A stretch of DNA of 64,000 nucleotides from Triticum aestivum (taxonomy: Eukaryota; Streptophyta; Magnoliopsida; Poales; Poaceae), in contig NC_057803.1 of the NCBI RefSeq assembly GCF_018294505.1, positions 689,133,394 through 689,197,393 of the forward strand. The letters run 5' to 3'. Shown here piece by piece: positions 23,949 through 35,716 of the stretch. Numbering within the stretch: position 1 is the first letter of the stretch; each line of letters starts with the position of its first letter. The notes beneath the pieces were generated by a model that saw nothing but the letters and a program-made list of their open reading frames with translations, did no database searches and was not told the origin of the DNA. Made by a program: the position numbers and the translations under genes.

Positions 23949-25472
23949 AATCCCCCAAGCTTAGACCTCGCTTGTCCTCAAGCGGAAGCTGAAATCGAAA
24001 AATATGTCCACATGTTTAGAGATAGAGGTGTCGATAAAAATAAAATACGGACATGAGAGCATCATGATCATTATAATAATAGTAACATATATAGATTTTG
24101 TCATTTGATTTCCTATGCTCAATTAATAAGCAATTCACAATTTCAAGTATGGTTCATAAACTTCATTGGGAACTAACAAACTATAATCTTAGTCATTGAA
24201 GCAATTGCAATTTATCGTAACATCAGAAAGATTCAATAATAGAGCTTTTCAACAAGCTCACATACTCAACTATCTCGTAGTCTCCCATAATCTCTAACAC
24301 TCACGCAATACTTGTGGTTATAGAGTTTCAGCCGGACACCGAGAAAGATAGGGGCTTATTGTGTTGCCTCCCAACGTGTTCACCTTTAGGTGATGTCAAC
24401 AATAATAGCCTATGCCAACTTACATCCAATTGGATATATGTATCATTATCTTTCAAACACGAGGAGCTTACCAAAGGATAAAATGAAAAAGGGGGAAAAG
24501 TGAGGATCACCTTGACTCAAGCATAAAGTAAAAATATAAAGTAAAAGATAGGCCCTTCGCAGAGGGAAGCAGAGGTTGTCATGCGCGTTTAGGGTTGATG
24601 CACGAAATCTTAATGCAAAAGAACGTCACTTTATATTGCCCCTTGTATGTGGACCTTTATTATGCAATCCGTCGCTTTTATTACTTCCACAACAAGTTCG
24701 CACAAAGCTTATTTTCTCTGCACTAATAAGTCATACATATTTAGAGAGCAATTTTTATTGCTTGCACCGATGACAACTTACTTTAAGGATCTTACTCAAT
24801 CCTTAGGTAGGTATGGTGTACTCTCATGGAAAAACTGGGTTTGAGGATAATTGGAAGCACAAGTGGTATCTCTACTTGGTGCAAGGAATTTTTCTATCAA
24901 GAGGGGGAATGTCAAGCTCAACATGTTTGGAAGGTCAATGACAATATACTTTAACTGAGATGTCGGAAAACATAAACCATTACGTTGTCTTCCTTGTCCA
25001 ACATCAACTCTTTTAGCATGTCATACTTAATGAGTGCTTCACAATCATAAAAGATGTCCAAGATAATATATCTATATGTGAACCCCTCTTTCTTTATCAC
25101 TTCCTATTAATTGCAACGATGACCAACGCTATGTTCATCAACTCTCAACAAATTTTATGCCTCATACTTTCTATGTGTGAAGTTATCACTATCCATAAGA
25201 TCAATATGAACTCTAGATCATAGCAACATAGAAAATCCCTTGACTCAACACTAATCTTTATTATAGATAGCACACGGACTCGCTTACATAAAGAGATCAC
25301 AATGAAAAACTCAAAACTACTTGATATCAAAACTTCAATCTACTAGATCAAGATACTACTAAAAGGATCAAACTAAATAAAGCGGTAAAGATAGGAGTGT
25401 GATGGTGATACGATACCGGGGCACCTCCCCCAAGCTTGGCAGTTGCCAAGGGGAGTGCCCATACCCAAGTGG
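23949..25472 (-). other. Inner Sabrina 3' non-coding region
   Basis: This is AT-rich sequence without a supported gene, lying between the accessory ORF and the 3' LTR. It is collinear in inverted form with 46295-47861 of the outer copy and distantly with 49750-51199 of retrotransposon A. Such a long 3' spacer is normal in the Athila lineage. Confidence 0.7.
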
Positions 25473-25988
25473 TTATTTCTTCGAAGGTGGTGAAGTGGGA
25501 ATTGTTGATGATGTAGGCTTGTCGTCCGTCTTCCAAGACATAGGCTCTCCATCATAAAATGATGATCCAGTCTCCGGGATCCTTAAATATGCAGCCAAAC
25601 TCATTCGCTTGAATCTATATTCATACTCACAGTTCTGGTTTTGCAATTCATAAATCTGGGCTTGGAGGTGCTTGATTTTCTCTTGAAGCTTGAAGATGGT
25701 CTCCCCAATGACTTTGGCATCCAGCTTGTGGTTGTTGGTGAACTCCGTGATCATCATCTGGTTGGCGTTGAGTCCACGCTCCACCATCCCTTGACACTTG
25801 AAAACTTCTTGCTCCATGGCTTCGAGCTTTGTCTCCATGCTCCCGGTACACCTTGGTCCCTCCACATCGCGGATGTGCAGCACCCCCTCATGCATCTCAA
25901 TGGTTTGAGGGTGATGCAGCACCTCCGTGAGATAGGGGTTGATAACCCTCTCGAAAAACTTGTCCTTGGGAGCGCTTGGAGACGACAT
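25473..25988 (-). CDS. Sabrina accessory ORF in env position, coiled coil
   Basis: An intact 171-codon frame lies about 360 bp downstream of integrase, where env-like ORFs sit in Athila elements. It starts MSSPSAPKDKFFERVINPYL, has a middle VLHIRDVEG block, then a heptad-rich helix (LQEKIKHLQAQIYELQNQ) at about residues 100-130 and a Ser/Pro/Lys tail. I see no signal peptide or membrane segment, so it is not an envelope protein by sequence. A pyrimidine tract ending in AG (26001-26002, minus strand) sits 12 bases before the ATG, suggesting expression from a spliced RNA. The same ORF and site occur in the outer copy. Function unknown. Confidence 0.75.
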   Translation of the reverse strand: MSSPSAPKDKFFERVINPYLTEVLHHPQTIEMHEGVLHIRDVEGPRCTGSMETKLEAMEQEVFKCQGMVERGLNANQMMITEFTNNHKLDAKVIGETIFKLQEKIKHLQAQIYELQNQNCEYEYRFKRMSLAAYLRIPETGSSFYDGEPMSWKTDDKPTSSTIPTSPPSKK

Positions 25989-26344
25989 GATGCTCTAGGT
26001 CTGAAACAGAAACAGCTCGAAACGAAAACAGAGGATATTTGCATGATACGATGGTCAAAACCTTCGGGAGTATATATAATGAATTTTTACTGACCAAAGT
26101 ACGTAACATACAAGAAAACGGAGTCCGGGAGGAACACGAGGTGCCCACGAGACAGGGGGGCGCGCCCTACAGGGGGGGGGCGCGACCTCCTCTCTCGTGG
26201 AAGCCTCGTGTCCCTTTCGGACTACTTCTTTCTTCCTAAAATTCTTAAATAATCCAAAACTGATAAAAAGTGCCTTTAGAGTTGTTTTGGAGTCAGTTTA
26301 CTTACCATACCACGTACCTATGCCTTTTCGGGGTCTGTAACGTT

Positions 26345-27550
26345 CTAGAAAGTGTCTCTTATGTATTCCTCAGGGGTTATGGTTTCAATAATATTAGTTT
26401 CAACATTGATAGGATTACCTGAAATATAATGTTTAATTCTTTGACCGTTAACCACCCTCGGTTTTGTGCCTTTGAAGTTGTTGATTTTTATGGCACCAGA
26501 ACGATAGACCTCCTCGATAACGTTGGGACCTTCACATTTTGAGAGAAGTTTTCCTGCAAAAAATCTTAAACGAGAGTTGAATAATAACACATAATCTCCT
26601 ACGTTAAACTCATGCTTTTGTATACTCTTATCATGCCAGCGTTTGACTTTTTCTTTGAAAAGCTTGGCATTCTCATATGCTTGGGTTCTCCATTCATCAA
26701 GTGAGCTAATATCAAACAACCTCTTCTCACCGGCAAGTTTGAAGTCATAACTGAGCTCTTTAATAGCCCAATATGCTTTATGTTCAAGTTCAAGAGGTAA
26801 ATGACATGCTTTTCCATAAACCATCTTATATGGAGACATACCCATAGGATTTTTGTATGCAGTTCTATAGGCCCATAATGCATCATCAAGTTTTTTGGAC
26901 CAATTCTTTCTAGATCTATTCACTGTCTTTTACGAAATTAATTTGCGCTCTCTATTGCTCAACTCTACTTGACCACTACACTGCAGGTGATAAGGAGATG
27001 TGATTCTATGATTGACATCATACTTAGCAAGCATCTTACGGAAAGCACCATGAATAAAGTGTGAACCACCATCAATCATAAGATATCTAGGGACTCCAAA
27101 CCTCGGAAAAATAACTTCTTTAAGCATTTTAATAGAAGTGTTATGATCAGCACTACTATTTGGAATAGCTTCTACCCAATTAGTAACATAATCAACAGCA
27201 ACTAAAATATGTGTATAACCATTGGAGGCAGGAAAAGGTCCCATATAATCAAAGCCCCAAACATCAAACGGTTCAATAACAAGAGAATAATTCATAGGCA
27301 TTTCTTGACGTCTACTAATGTTACCTATTCTTTGAAATTCATCACAAGATAAGACAAACTTACGAGCTTGTTTGAAGAGAGTAGGCCAATAAAAACCAGA
27401 TTGTAGTACCTTGTGTGCAGTTCTATCTCCAGCGTGCTGTCCTCCATAAGATTTAGAGTGACACTTGCGTAGGATTTGTTCCTGTTCATGCTCGGGCACA
27501 CAACGTCTAATAATACCATCTACTCCTTCTTTATAAAGGTGTGGATCATC
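26345..27550 (-). pseudogene. pol: Inner Sabrina integrase
   Basis: The integrase has an N-terminal zinc finger (HSKSYGGQHAGDRTAHKVL ... LSCDEF), whose last Cys reads Phe here but Cys in the outer copy. Core aspartates are in WGFDYMGPFP and MIDGGSHF, followed by GQVELSNRE. The C-terminal part has the [20 protein letters not shown] and FNVGDYVLLFNSRLRFF blocks. Stops sit at 27551-27553 (TAG where the outer copy has TGG) and 26930-26932 (TAA where the outer copy has CAA). The gene ends naturally at 26345. Confidence 0.88.
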
Positions 27551-28018
27551 CTAGAAGTAATGTCTTAAATCATAAAAGAACTTTTTCTTTTGCTGGTATG
27601 TGAAACTAGGCGGTATATATTTAGCAACAATGTAATTAGCATAATTAGCGTACCAAGGAGCAGTACGAGAAGCATTGACAACCGCTAATTGTTCATCAGG
27701 AAAACTATCATTAATAGGCAGTGGGTCATCAAGAACATTATCTAACCTAGACAAGTTGTCTGCAACAGGGTTCTCAGCTCCCTTTCTATCAATAATATGC
27801 AAGTCAAATTCTTGGAGCAAGAGAACCCATCTAACGAGTCTAGGCTTAGCATCTTTCTTTTCCATAAGATATTTAATAGCAGCATGATCAGTGTGAATAG
27901 TAACTTTGGAATCAACAATATAAGGTCTAAACTTATCCCATGCAAACACAACTGCTAAGAACTCTTTTTCAGTAGTAGCATAATTTCTCTAGGCAGTATC
28001 AAGAGTCTTACTAGCATA
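27551..28018 (-). pseudogene. pol: Inner Sabrina RNase H
   Basis: Gypsy-type RNase [21 protein letters not shown], then [17 protein letters not shown] and the connection ADNLSRLD. It would degrade the RNA of the RNA:DNA hybrid. It is open from 27949, downstream of a TAG at 27989-27991 that is also present at the same codon in the outer copy. Confidence 0.88.
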
Positions 28019-31000
28019 CTAGATAACATTCAATTTCTTATCGACTCTTTGCCCTAAAACAACACCTACAACATAATCACTAGCATCGCACATAATTTCA
28101 AAAGGCAAATTCCAATCAGGTGGCTGAACAATAGGTGCAGTGATCAAAGCTTTCTTAAGTGTTTCAAATGCTTCTACACAATCATCATCAAAGACAAATG
28201 GAATATCTTTTTGCAATAAATTAGTCAGAGGCCTAGATATTTTAGAAAAGTCCTTAATGAACCTCCTATAAAAGCCGGCATGACCAAGGAATCTTCTTAT
28301 ACCTTTTATGTCCTTGGGACATGGCATCTTTTCAATAGCATCAACTTTGGCTTTATCAACTTCAATACCTCTCTCGGAGATCTTGTGCCCCAAGACAATG
28401 CCTTCATTAACCATAAAGTGACACTTTTCCCAATTCAGGACGAGACTAGTGTCTTCGCATCTCTGCAAAACTCGATCAAGGTTGCTCAAACAATCATCAA
28501 AAGAGGATCCATAGACGGAGAAGTCATCCATGAATACCTCACAAATCTTTTCACAAAAATCAGAAAATATAGCCATCATGCATCTTTGAAAGGTAGCAGG
28601 TGCATTACATAAACCAAAAGGCATACGTCTATAAGCAAAAGTACCAAAAGGGCAAGTAAAAGTAGTTTTAGATTGATCCTTCGCGGACACAGGTATTTGA
28701 GAGAAGCCAGAATAACCATCTAGAAAGCAAAAATGTGTGTGTTTGGATAGCCTTTCTAGCATTTGATCAATAAAAGGTAAAGGGTAATGATCTTTCTTAG
28801 TAGCTTTATTTAACTTACGGAAATCAATTACCATCCTATAGCCTGTAATAATTCTTTGCGGGATCAATTCATCTTTATCATTAGGAACAACGGTAATACC
28901 TCCCTTTTTAGGGACACAATGGACAGGGCTTACCCATTCACTATCAGCAACGGGATAAATAATACCTGCCTCAAGGAGTTTTAGAATCTCCTTTCTTACC
29001 ACTTCCTTCATTTTGGGATTTAATCGTCTTTGAGGATCTCTAACTGGTTTGGCATCTTTCTCCACTGAAATTTTGTGTTGACATAATGTGGGACTAATGC
29101 CCTTAAGATCGTCCAGAGTATATCCAATAGCAGCTCGGTGCTTCTTCAGAGTTTTCAATAATCTTTCTTCTTCTTTCTCTGAAAGGTTAGCACTAATAAT
29201 AACAGGATATATTTCTTTTTCATCAAGATAAGCATACTTGAGATTATCAGGTAAGGGTTTGAGTTCGAACACGGGATCACCCTTGGGTGGAGGGGGATCC
29301 CCAAGAATTTCAATGGGAAGGTTATGTTTTAGCATAGGTTCTTGTTTAAGGAACACTTCATCTATTTCTTCCCTTTCCTTCATAAACATATCGTTTTCAT
29401 GGTCTAACAAATATTGTTCTAACGGATCAGTTGGAGGAACAGCAATGGAAGCAAGACCAATAATTTCATCCTTACTAGGTGGTTCCCTTTCACGAGGTTG
29501 TCTACTAAACTTAGCGAAATTAAACTCATGAGACATACCATCTATGCCAACAGTGACAATATTCTTTTCACAATTAATCTTAGCACTAGCAGTATTCAAG
29601 AAGGGTCTACCAAAAATAATGGGACAAAAATCATCTTGTGGGGAACCAAGAACAAGAAAATCAGCAGGGTATTTAATCTTCCCACACAAGACTTCAACAT
29701 CTCTAACAATCCCAATAGGTTTAATGGTGTCCCTATTAGCAAGCTTAATAGTAACATCAATGTCTTCTAATTCAACAGGTGCAATATCGTGCATAATTTC
29801 TTTATAAAGATCATAAGGTATCGCATTAGCACTAGCACCCATATCACATAAGCCATGATAACAATGATCTCCTATTTTAACAGAAATAACAGGCGTGCCT
29901 ACAACAGGTCTACGTGTCTTAGTATCGGGTCTAGCAATATTAGCAGTTTCACCCGAGAAAGAGATAACATGCCCATCTAAGTCCTCATCCAAGAGATCTT
30001 TAATCATAGCAATACCGGGTTCAACATTAATTTGCTCAGGAGGTGTATAAGTCCTAGTATTACTCTTACGAACAACAGTCGAAGCTTTAACATGATCTTT
30101 TATCCTAACAGGAAAAGGAGGTTTTTCAACATAAGCAGTAGGAATAATAGGATCACTATATGTAATAGTCTTTTCTTCGACTGTAATAGGTGCAACTACT
30201 TTCACTTCAACAGGAGGATTATATTTAAACCACTTCTCTTTAGGGAGATCAACGTGAGTAGCAAACGTTTCACAAAAAGTAGCTACTATCTCAGAGTCAA
30301 GTCCATACTTAGAGCTAAATCCACGGAAAGCATCGGTATCCATAAAAGATTTAACACAATCGAACTTAGGTGTCATACCTGACTCCTTACCATCGTCGGA
30401 ACCCCAATCTTCAGAGTTGCGTTTAATTCTTTCCAATAAGTCCCATTTGAAATCAATAGTCTTCAGCATATAGGAACCAGCACAGGAAGTATCGAGCAGG
30501 TTGCGATTATCAAGAGAAAGCCGAGCATAAAAATTCTGAATAATCATTTCCCGAGAGAGCTCATGATTGGGGCATGAATATAACATTGACTTAAGCCTCC
30601 CCCAAGCTTGAGCGATGCTTTCTCCTTCGCGAGGCCAGAAATTATATATGTAATTACGATCACGATGAACAAGATGCATAGGATAGAACTTCTGGTGAAA
30701 TTCCAACTTCAGTCGCTTATAATTCCAAAATCTCGTATCATCACATAGCCTATACCATGTCATTGCATCTCCCTTCAAAGATAAAGGGAAGACCTTCCTT
30801 TTGACAACATCATCGGGGATACCTGCAAGCTTAAATAATCCACAAACTTCATCCACAAAGATAAGGTGTAAATCGGGATGCAATGTTCCGTCTCCTGCAA
30901 AAGGATTAGCTAGCAGTTTTTCTATCATACCCGAAGGAATCTCAAAGTGAATATTTTCATAAGGTTCAGTAGGTTGAGGAGCATCTCTTTGCTCTTCTGG

Positions 31001-31048
31001 TTGGGGTGAAGATACCCCAAACAAGCCCCTCAAAGGATTAGTTTCCAT
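28019..31048 (-). pseudogene. gag-pol: Inner Sabrina Gag, protease and reverse transcriptase
   Basis: A single frame of 1009 codons from METNPLRGLFG. Gag capsid lies at about residues 25-190 (LHPDLHLIFVDEVCGLFKL, EFHQKFYPM, WGRLKSML). The protease has CDMGASANAIPY near residue 400. Reverse transcriptase runs from about residue 640, with VSPVHCVPKK, YPLPFIDQMLERL, FGTFAYRRMPFGLCNAPATFQ and the catalytic FMDDFSVY near 839. The frame ends at a TAG (28019-28021) where the outer copy has CAG. No zinc knuckle is obvious. This is the best-preserved polyprotein in the window. Confidence 0.92.
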
Positions 31049-31125
31049 AGTGACAAGTAACAGAAAATTTCAGCACACTATATAAATGTTTCCTTACCAA
31101 GTTCCACTCACCAAAAGCGCTACAC

Positions 31126-31143
31126 TCCCCGGCAACGGCGCCA
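31126..31143 (-). other. Primer-binding site, tRNA-Asp type (inner Sabrina)
   Basis: The plus strand reads tccccggcaacggcgcca, the 3' end of tRNA-Asp itself. The element's own strand therefore carries its complement, 11 bases from the LTR at 31155. Confidence 0.85.
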
Positions 31144-31154
31144 GAAAAGAGTCT

Positions 31155-32675
31155 TGATGACCCACAAGTGTAGGGGATCTATCGTAGTCCTTTCGATAAG
31201 TAAGAGTGTCGAACCCAACGAGGAGCAGAAGGAAATGATAAGCGGTTTTCAGTAAGGTTTTCTCTGCAAGCACTGAAATAGTAGGTGATAGATAGTTTTG
31301 TGATAAGATAAATAGTAACGAGCAAAAAGTAAATAAAGTAAATAAAGTGCAGCAAGGTGGCCCAATCCTTTATGTAGCAAAGGATAAGCCTGGACAAATT
31401 CTAATAATGAGAAGGAGCTCCCGAGGACACATTGGGAATTATCGTCAAGCTAGTTTTCATCACGTTCATAAGATTCGCGTTCGGTACTTTGATAATTTGA
31501 TATGTGGGTGGACCGGCACTTGGGTACTGCCCTAACTTGGACAAGCATCCCACTTATGATTAACCCCTATTGCAAGCATCCGCAACTACAAAAAGGAGTA
31601 TTAAGGTAAACCTAACCACAACATTAAACATATGGGTCCATATCAACCCCTAACGAAGCAACGCATAAACTAGGGTTTAAGCTTTTGTCACTCTAGCAAC
31701 CCATCATCTACTTATTACTTCCCTATTCCTTCCTCTAGGCCCAAATAATGGTGAAGTGTCATGTAGTTGACGTTCACATAACACCACTAGAGGAAAGACA
31801 ACATACATCTCATCAAAATATCGAACGAATACCAAATTCACATGACTACTAATAGCAAGACTTCACCCATGTCCTCAGGAACAAACGTAACTACTCACAA
31901 AGCATATTCATGTTCATAATCAGAGGAGTAATAATATGCATAAAGGATCTGAACATATGCTCTTCCAACAAGTAAACCAATTAGCATCAACTACAAGGAG
32001 TAATCAACACTACTAGCAACCCACAGGTACCAATTTGTGGTTTTGAAACAAGATTGGATACAAGAGATGAACTAGGGTTTTGAGAGGAGATGGTGCTGGT
32101 GAAGATGTTGATGGAGATTGACCCCCTCCCGATGAGAGGATCGTTGGTGATGACGTTGGTGATGATTTCCCCCTCCCGGAGGGAAGTGTCCCCGGCAGAA
32201 CAGCTCCATCAGAGCCCTAGATTGATTCCGCCAAGGTTCCGCCTCGTGGCGGCGGAGTTTCGTCCCGTAAGCTTTCCCACAATTTTTTCCAGGGTAAAAG
32301 TGATGATATATCAGAAGATGGACGCCGGAGGCCCACCAGGGGGCCCAGGAGATAGGGGCCGCGCCCTATAGGGGGGCGCGCCCTCCTGTCTCCTGGACAG
32401 GGTGTGGGCCCCCTGGCCTATTTCTTTCGCTCATAAATTCTTAATAAATCCAAAAAGTTGTTTCGTGGAGTTTCAGGACTTTTGGAGTTGTGCGGAATAG
32501 GTTTCCAACGTTTGCTCCTTTTCCAGCCAGAATTCCAGCTGTCGGCATTCCCCCTCTTCATGGTAAACCTTGTAAAATAAGAGAGAATAGCCATAAGTAT
32601 TGAGATATAATGTGTAATGACAGCCCATAATGCAATAAATATTGATATAAAAGCATGATGCAAAATGGACGTATC
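31155..32675 (-). repeat. Inner Sabrina 5' LTR
   Basis: About 1521 bp, nearly identical to 22426-23948. The last base or two and the target duplication are disturbed at 32675-32678, where outer gag resumes with gcatcttgttcatc. Confidence 0.9.
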
Positions 32676-33267
32676 CAGGCATCTTGTTCATCTGATCGTA
32701 TTACAATATTTTCCACGCATGGAAGAAAAGCATTTAGCTCAATCTGGGAGCACTTAAGTCTAGTTATATTCAAGACTCCTTAATTTCATGAGCTCTCGTA
32801 TGAAATGATATCATAAATTGTATGCTTCATTTCTCTTGATCTCGGACATATCTTGATACTTGCTGTGCTAGTCTTATATGCTGAAGACTATTGATTTCAA
32901 ATGGGACTTATTGGAAGAATTAAACGCAATCTGAAGAATTGGTTCCGGATGATGCTTCAAGGAGAGACAGTAGCACCTAAGTTCAGATTAGTGTTGAAAT
33001 TTTATATCCGAGAACGAATTGCTCTTCCGTGGATTTAGCACTAATGCTGAATGAGACTTGGAGCTCCACGATAAGTAGCTACTTTCTTAATCTTTTCGTA
33101 TCATGTTTGATCTCCCTAAAGAGAAGTGGTCTTAAATAATTCCTCCATGTGAAGTAGAAAGTAGTTGCACCTATTACAGTTGACTATCATTATAGTGATC
33201 CTATTATTCCTACTACTATGTTGAGAAACCACCTTTTCCTGTTAGGATAAAGGATCATGCTAAAACT
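32676..33267 (+). pseudogene. gag: Outer Sabrina gag, indel-riddled segment
   Basis: It can be aligned to inner Gag codons from about 30670 down to 30180 (minus strand) through anchors such as ttgttcatc, catgagctctc and a perfect run at tatgctgaagactattgatt. Between anchors there are many small insertions, losses and base changes, so no frame survives. From about 33200 on, the same element aligns cleanly. The abrupt change in quality is unusual. Confidence 0.7.
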
Positions 33268-34308
33268 TTGACTGTTGTTCGTAAGAGTAATACTAGAACG
33301 TATACACCTCCTGAGCAAATCAAAGTTGAACCTAGTATTGCTATGGTTAAAGATCTCTTGGATGATAATTTAGATGGGCATGTTATTTACTTTTGTGGTG
33401 AAACTGCTAATATTGTTAAACCAGATGTCAAAACACATAGACATGTCATTGGCATGCCTGTTATTTCTGTTAAAATAGGAGATCATTGTTATCATGGTTT
33501 ATGTGATATGGGTGCTAGTGCTAGTGCAATACCCTATTCCTTATACCAAGAGATTATGCACGATATTGCACCTGCTGAGTTAGAAGATATTGATGTTACA
33601 TTTAATCTTGCCAATAGAGATACTATTAAGCCTTTTTGGATTGTAAGAGATGTTGAAGTCTTGTGTGGGAAGGTCAAATACCCTGCTGATTTTCTTGTTC
33701 TTGGTTCTCCACAAGATGACTTTTGTCCCATCATATTTGGTAGACCCTTCTTGAACACTGTTAAAGCTAAGATTGATTGTGAAAAGGATGTTGTTACGAT
33801 TGGCTTGGATGATATGACTCATGAGTTTAATTTTGCTAAATTTTGTAGACAACCCCGTGTTAAAGAATTACCTAGTAAAGATGAAATAATTGGTCTTGCT
33901 TCTATTGCCGTGCCTCCTAGTGATCCGTTAGAACAATATTTGTTAGACCATGAAAATGATATGTTTATGAAAGAAAGAAGGGAAATAGATGAAGTGTTCC
34001 TTAAACAGGAACCTATTCTGAAACATAACTTACCTGTTGAAATCCTAGGGGATCCTCCTCCACCCAAGGGTGATCCCGTGTTTGAGCTAAAACCATTACC
34101 TGATAATCTTAAATATGCTTATCTTGATGAAAAGAAGATATATCATGTTATTATTAGCGCTAACCTTTCAGAGCAGGAAGAGGAAAGATTATTGAAAACT
34201 CTGAAGAAGCACCGTGCTGCTATTGGATATACTCTGGATGATCTAAGGGCATTAGTCCCACTCTATGCCAACACAAAATTAAGTGGAGAAAGATGCCAAA
34301 CCAGTTAG
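33268..34308 (+). pseudogene. pro: Outer Sabrina protease region
   Basis: The frame starts in VVRKSNTRTYTPPEQ and holds the protease block CDMGASASAIPY, then CPIIFGRPFLNT, and the linker to reverse transcriptase (DPPPPKGDPVFELKPLPDNL). A frameshift near 34255-34285 (after YTLDDL) diverts it to a stop at 34308. The reading continues in the next frame from 34283. Confidence 0.88.
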
Positions 34309-35359
34309 AGATCCTCAACGACGATTAAATCCTAAGATGAAAGAAGTGGTAAGAAAGGAGATACTAAAGCTCCTTGAGGCAGGTATAATTTATCACGTTG
34401 CTGATAGTGAATGGGTAAGTCCTGTCCATTGTGTCCCTAAAAAAGGAGCTATTATTGTTGTTCCTAACAATAAAGATGAATTGATTCCGCAAAGAATTAT
34501 TACAGGTTATAGGATGGTAATTGATTTTCATAAACTAAATAAAGCTACTAAGAAAGATCATTACCCTTTACCTTTTATTGATCAAATGCTAGAAAGACTA
34601 TCCAAACATACATATTTCTGCTTTCTAGATGGTTATTCTAGTTTCTCTCAAATACCTGTATCAGCGGAAGATCAATCAAAAACTACTTTTACTTGCCCTT
34701 TCGGTACTTTTGCTTATAGATGTATGCCTTCTGGTTTATGTAATGCACCCGCTACCTTTCAAAGATGTATGATGTCTATATTCTCTAACTTTTGTGAAAA
34801 GATTTGTGAGGTATTCATGGATGATTTCTCCGTTTATGGATCCTCTTTTGATGATTGCTTGAGCAACCTTCATCGAGTTTTGCAGAGATGCAAAGACACT
34901 AGTCTCGTCTTGAATGGGGAAAAGTGCCACTTTATGGTTAATGAAGGCATTGTCTTGGGGCACAAGATCTCCGAGAGAGGTATTGATGTTGATAAGGCTA
35001 AAGTTGATGCTATTGAAAAGATGACATGTCCCAAGGACATAAAAGGTATAAGAAGTTTCCTTGGTCATGCCGGTTTTTATAGGAGGTTCATTAAGGACTT
35101 TTCTAAAATCTCTAGGCCTCTGACTAATTTATTACAAAAAGATATTCCTTTTGTCTTTGATGATGATTGTGTAGAAGCATTTGAAATACTTAAGAAAGCT
35201 TTGATCACTGCACCTATTGTTCAGCCACCTGATTGGAATTTACCTTTTGAAATTATGTGTGATGCTAGTGATTATGCTGTAGGTGCTGTTCTAGGGCAAA
35301 GAATTGATAAGAAATTAAATGTTATCCAGTATGCTAGTAAGACTCTTGATAGTGCCTAG
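34283..35359 (+). pseudogene. pol: Outer Sabrina reverse transcriptase
   Basis: All reverse transcriptase blocks are present: VSPVHCVPKK, YPLPFIDQMLERL, FGTFAYRCMPSGLCNAPATFQ and the catalytic FMDDFSVYGSS, then the thumb region GFYRRFIKDFSKISRPLTNLL. The MPFG consensus reads MPSG here. The frame ends at TAG 35357-35359 (after YASKTLDSA), the stop shared with the inner copy. Confidence 0.9.
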
Positions 35360-35716
35360 AGAAATTATGCTACTACTGAGAAAGAATTCTTAGCAGTTGT
35401 GTTTGCATGTGATAAGTTCAGACCTTATATTGTTGATTCCAAAGTTACTATTCATACTAATTATGCTGCTATTAAATATCTTATGGAAAAGAAAGATGCT
35501 AAGCCTAGACTCATTAGATGGGTTCTCTTGCTCCAAGAATTTGAATTGCATATTATTGATAGAAAGGGAGATGAGAACCCCGTTGCAGACAACTTGTCTA
35601 GGTTAGAGAATGTTCTTGATGACCCACTGCCTATTGATGATAGCTTTCCTGATGAACAACTATCGGTTGTTAATGCTTCTCGTACTGCTCCTTGGTATGC
35701 TTATTATCCTAATTAA
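35360..35716 (+). pseudogene. pol: Outer Sabrina RNase H
   Basis: It continues the same frame with [37 protein letters not shown] and VADNLSRLE. The inner copy has HTDHAA where this one has HTNYAA, so a putative catalytic Asp reads Asn. It stops at TAA 35714-35716, where the inner copy has a Tyr codon. Confidence 0.85.

Larger units (their letters stand above)
22426..32675 (-). mobile_element. Inner Sabrina-like element, reversed, inserted in the outer copy's gag
   Basis: The LTRs are 22426-23948 and 31155-about 32675, both inverted relative to the outer element. The left flank is cctat. On the right, the expected LTR end, duplication copy and gag continuation are replaced by a slightly shortened junction (gtatc-cag-gcatcttg), so the right duplication is damaged. 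The long minus-strand frame 31048-26345 is one reading frame interrupted by four stops. It is the better preserved of the two Sabrina copies and, being nested, the younger. Confidence 0.92.
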
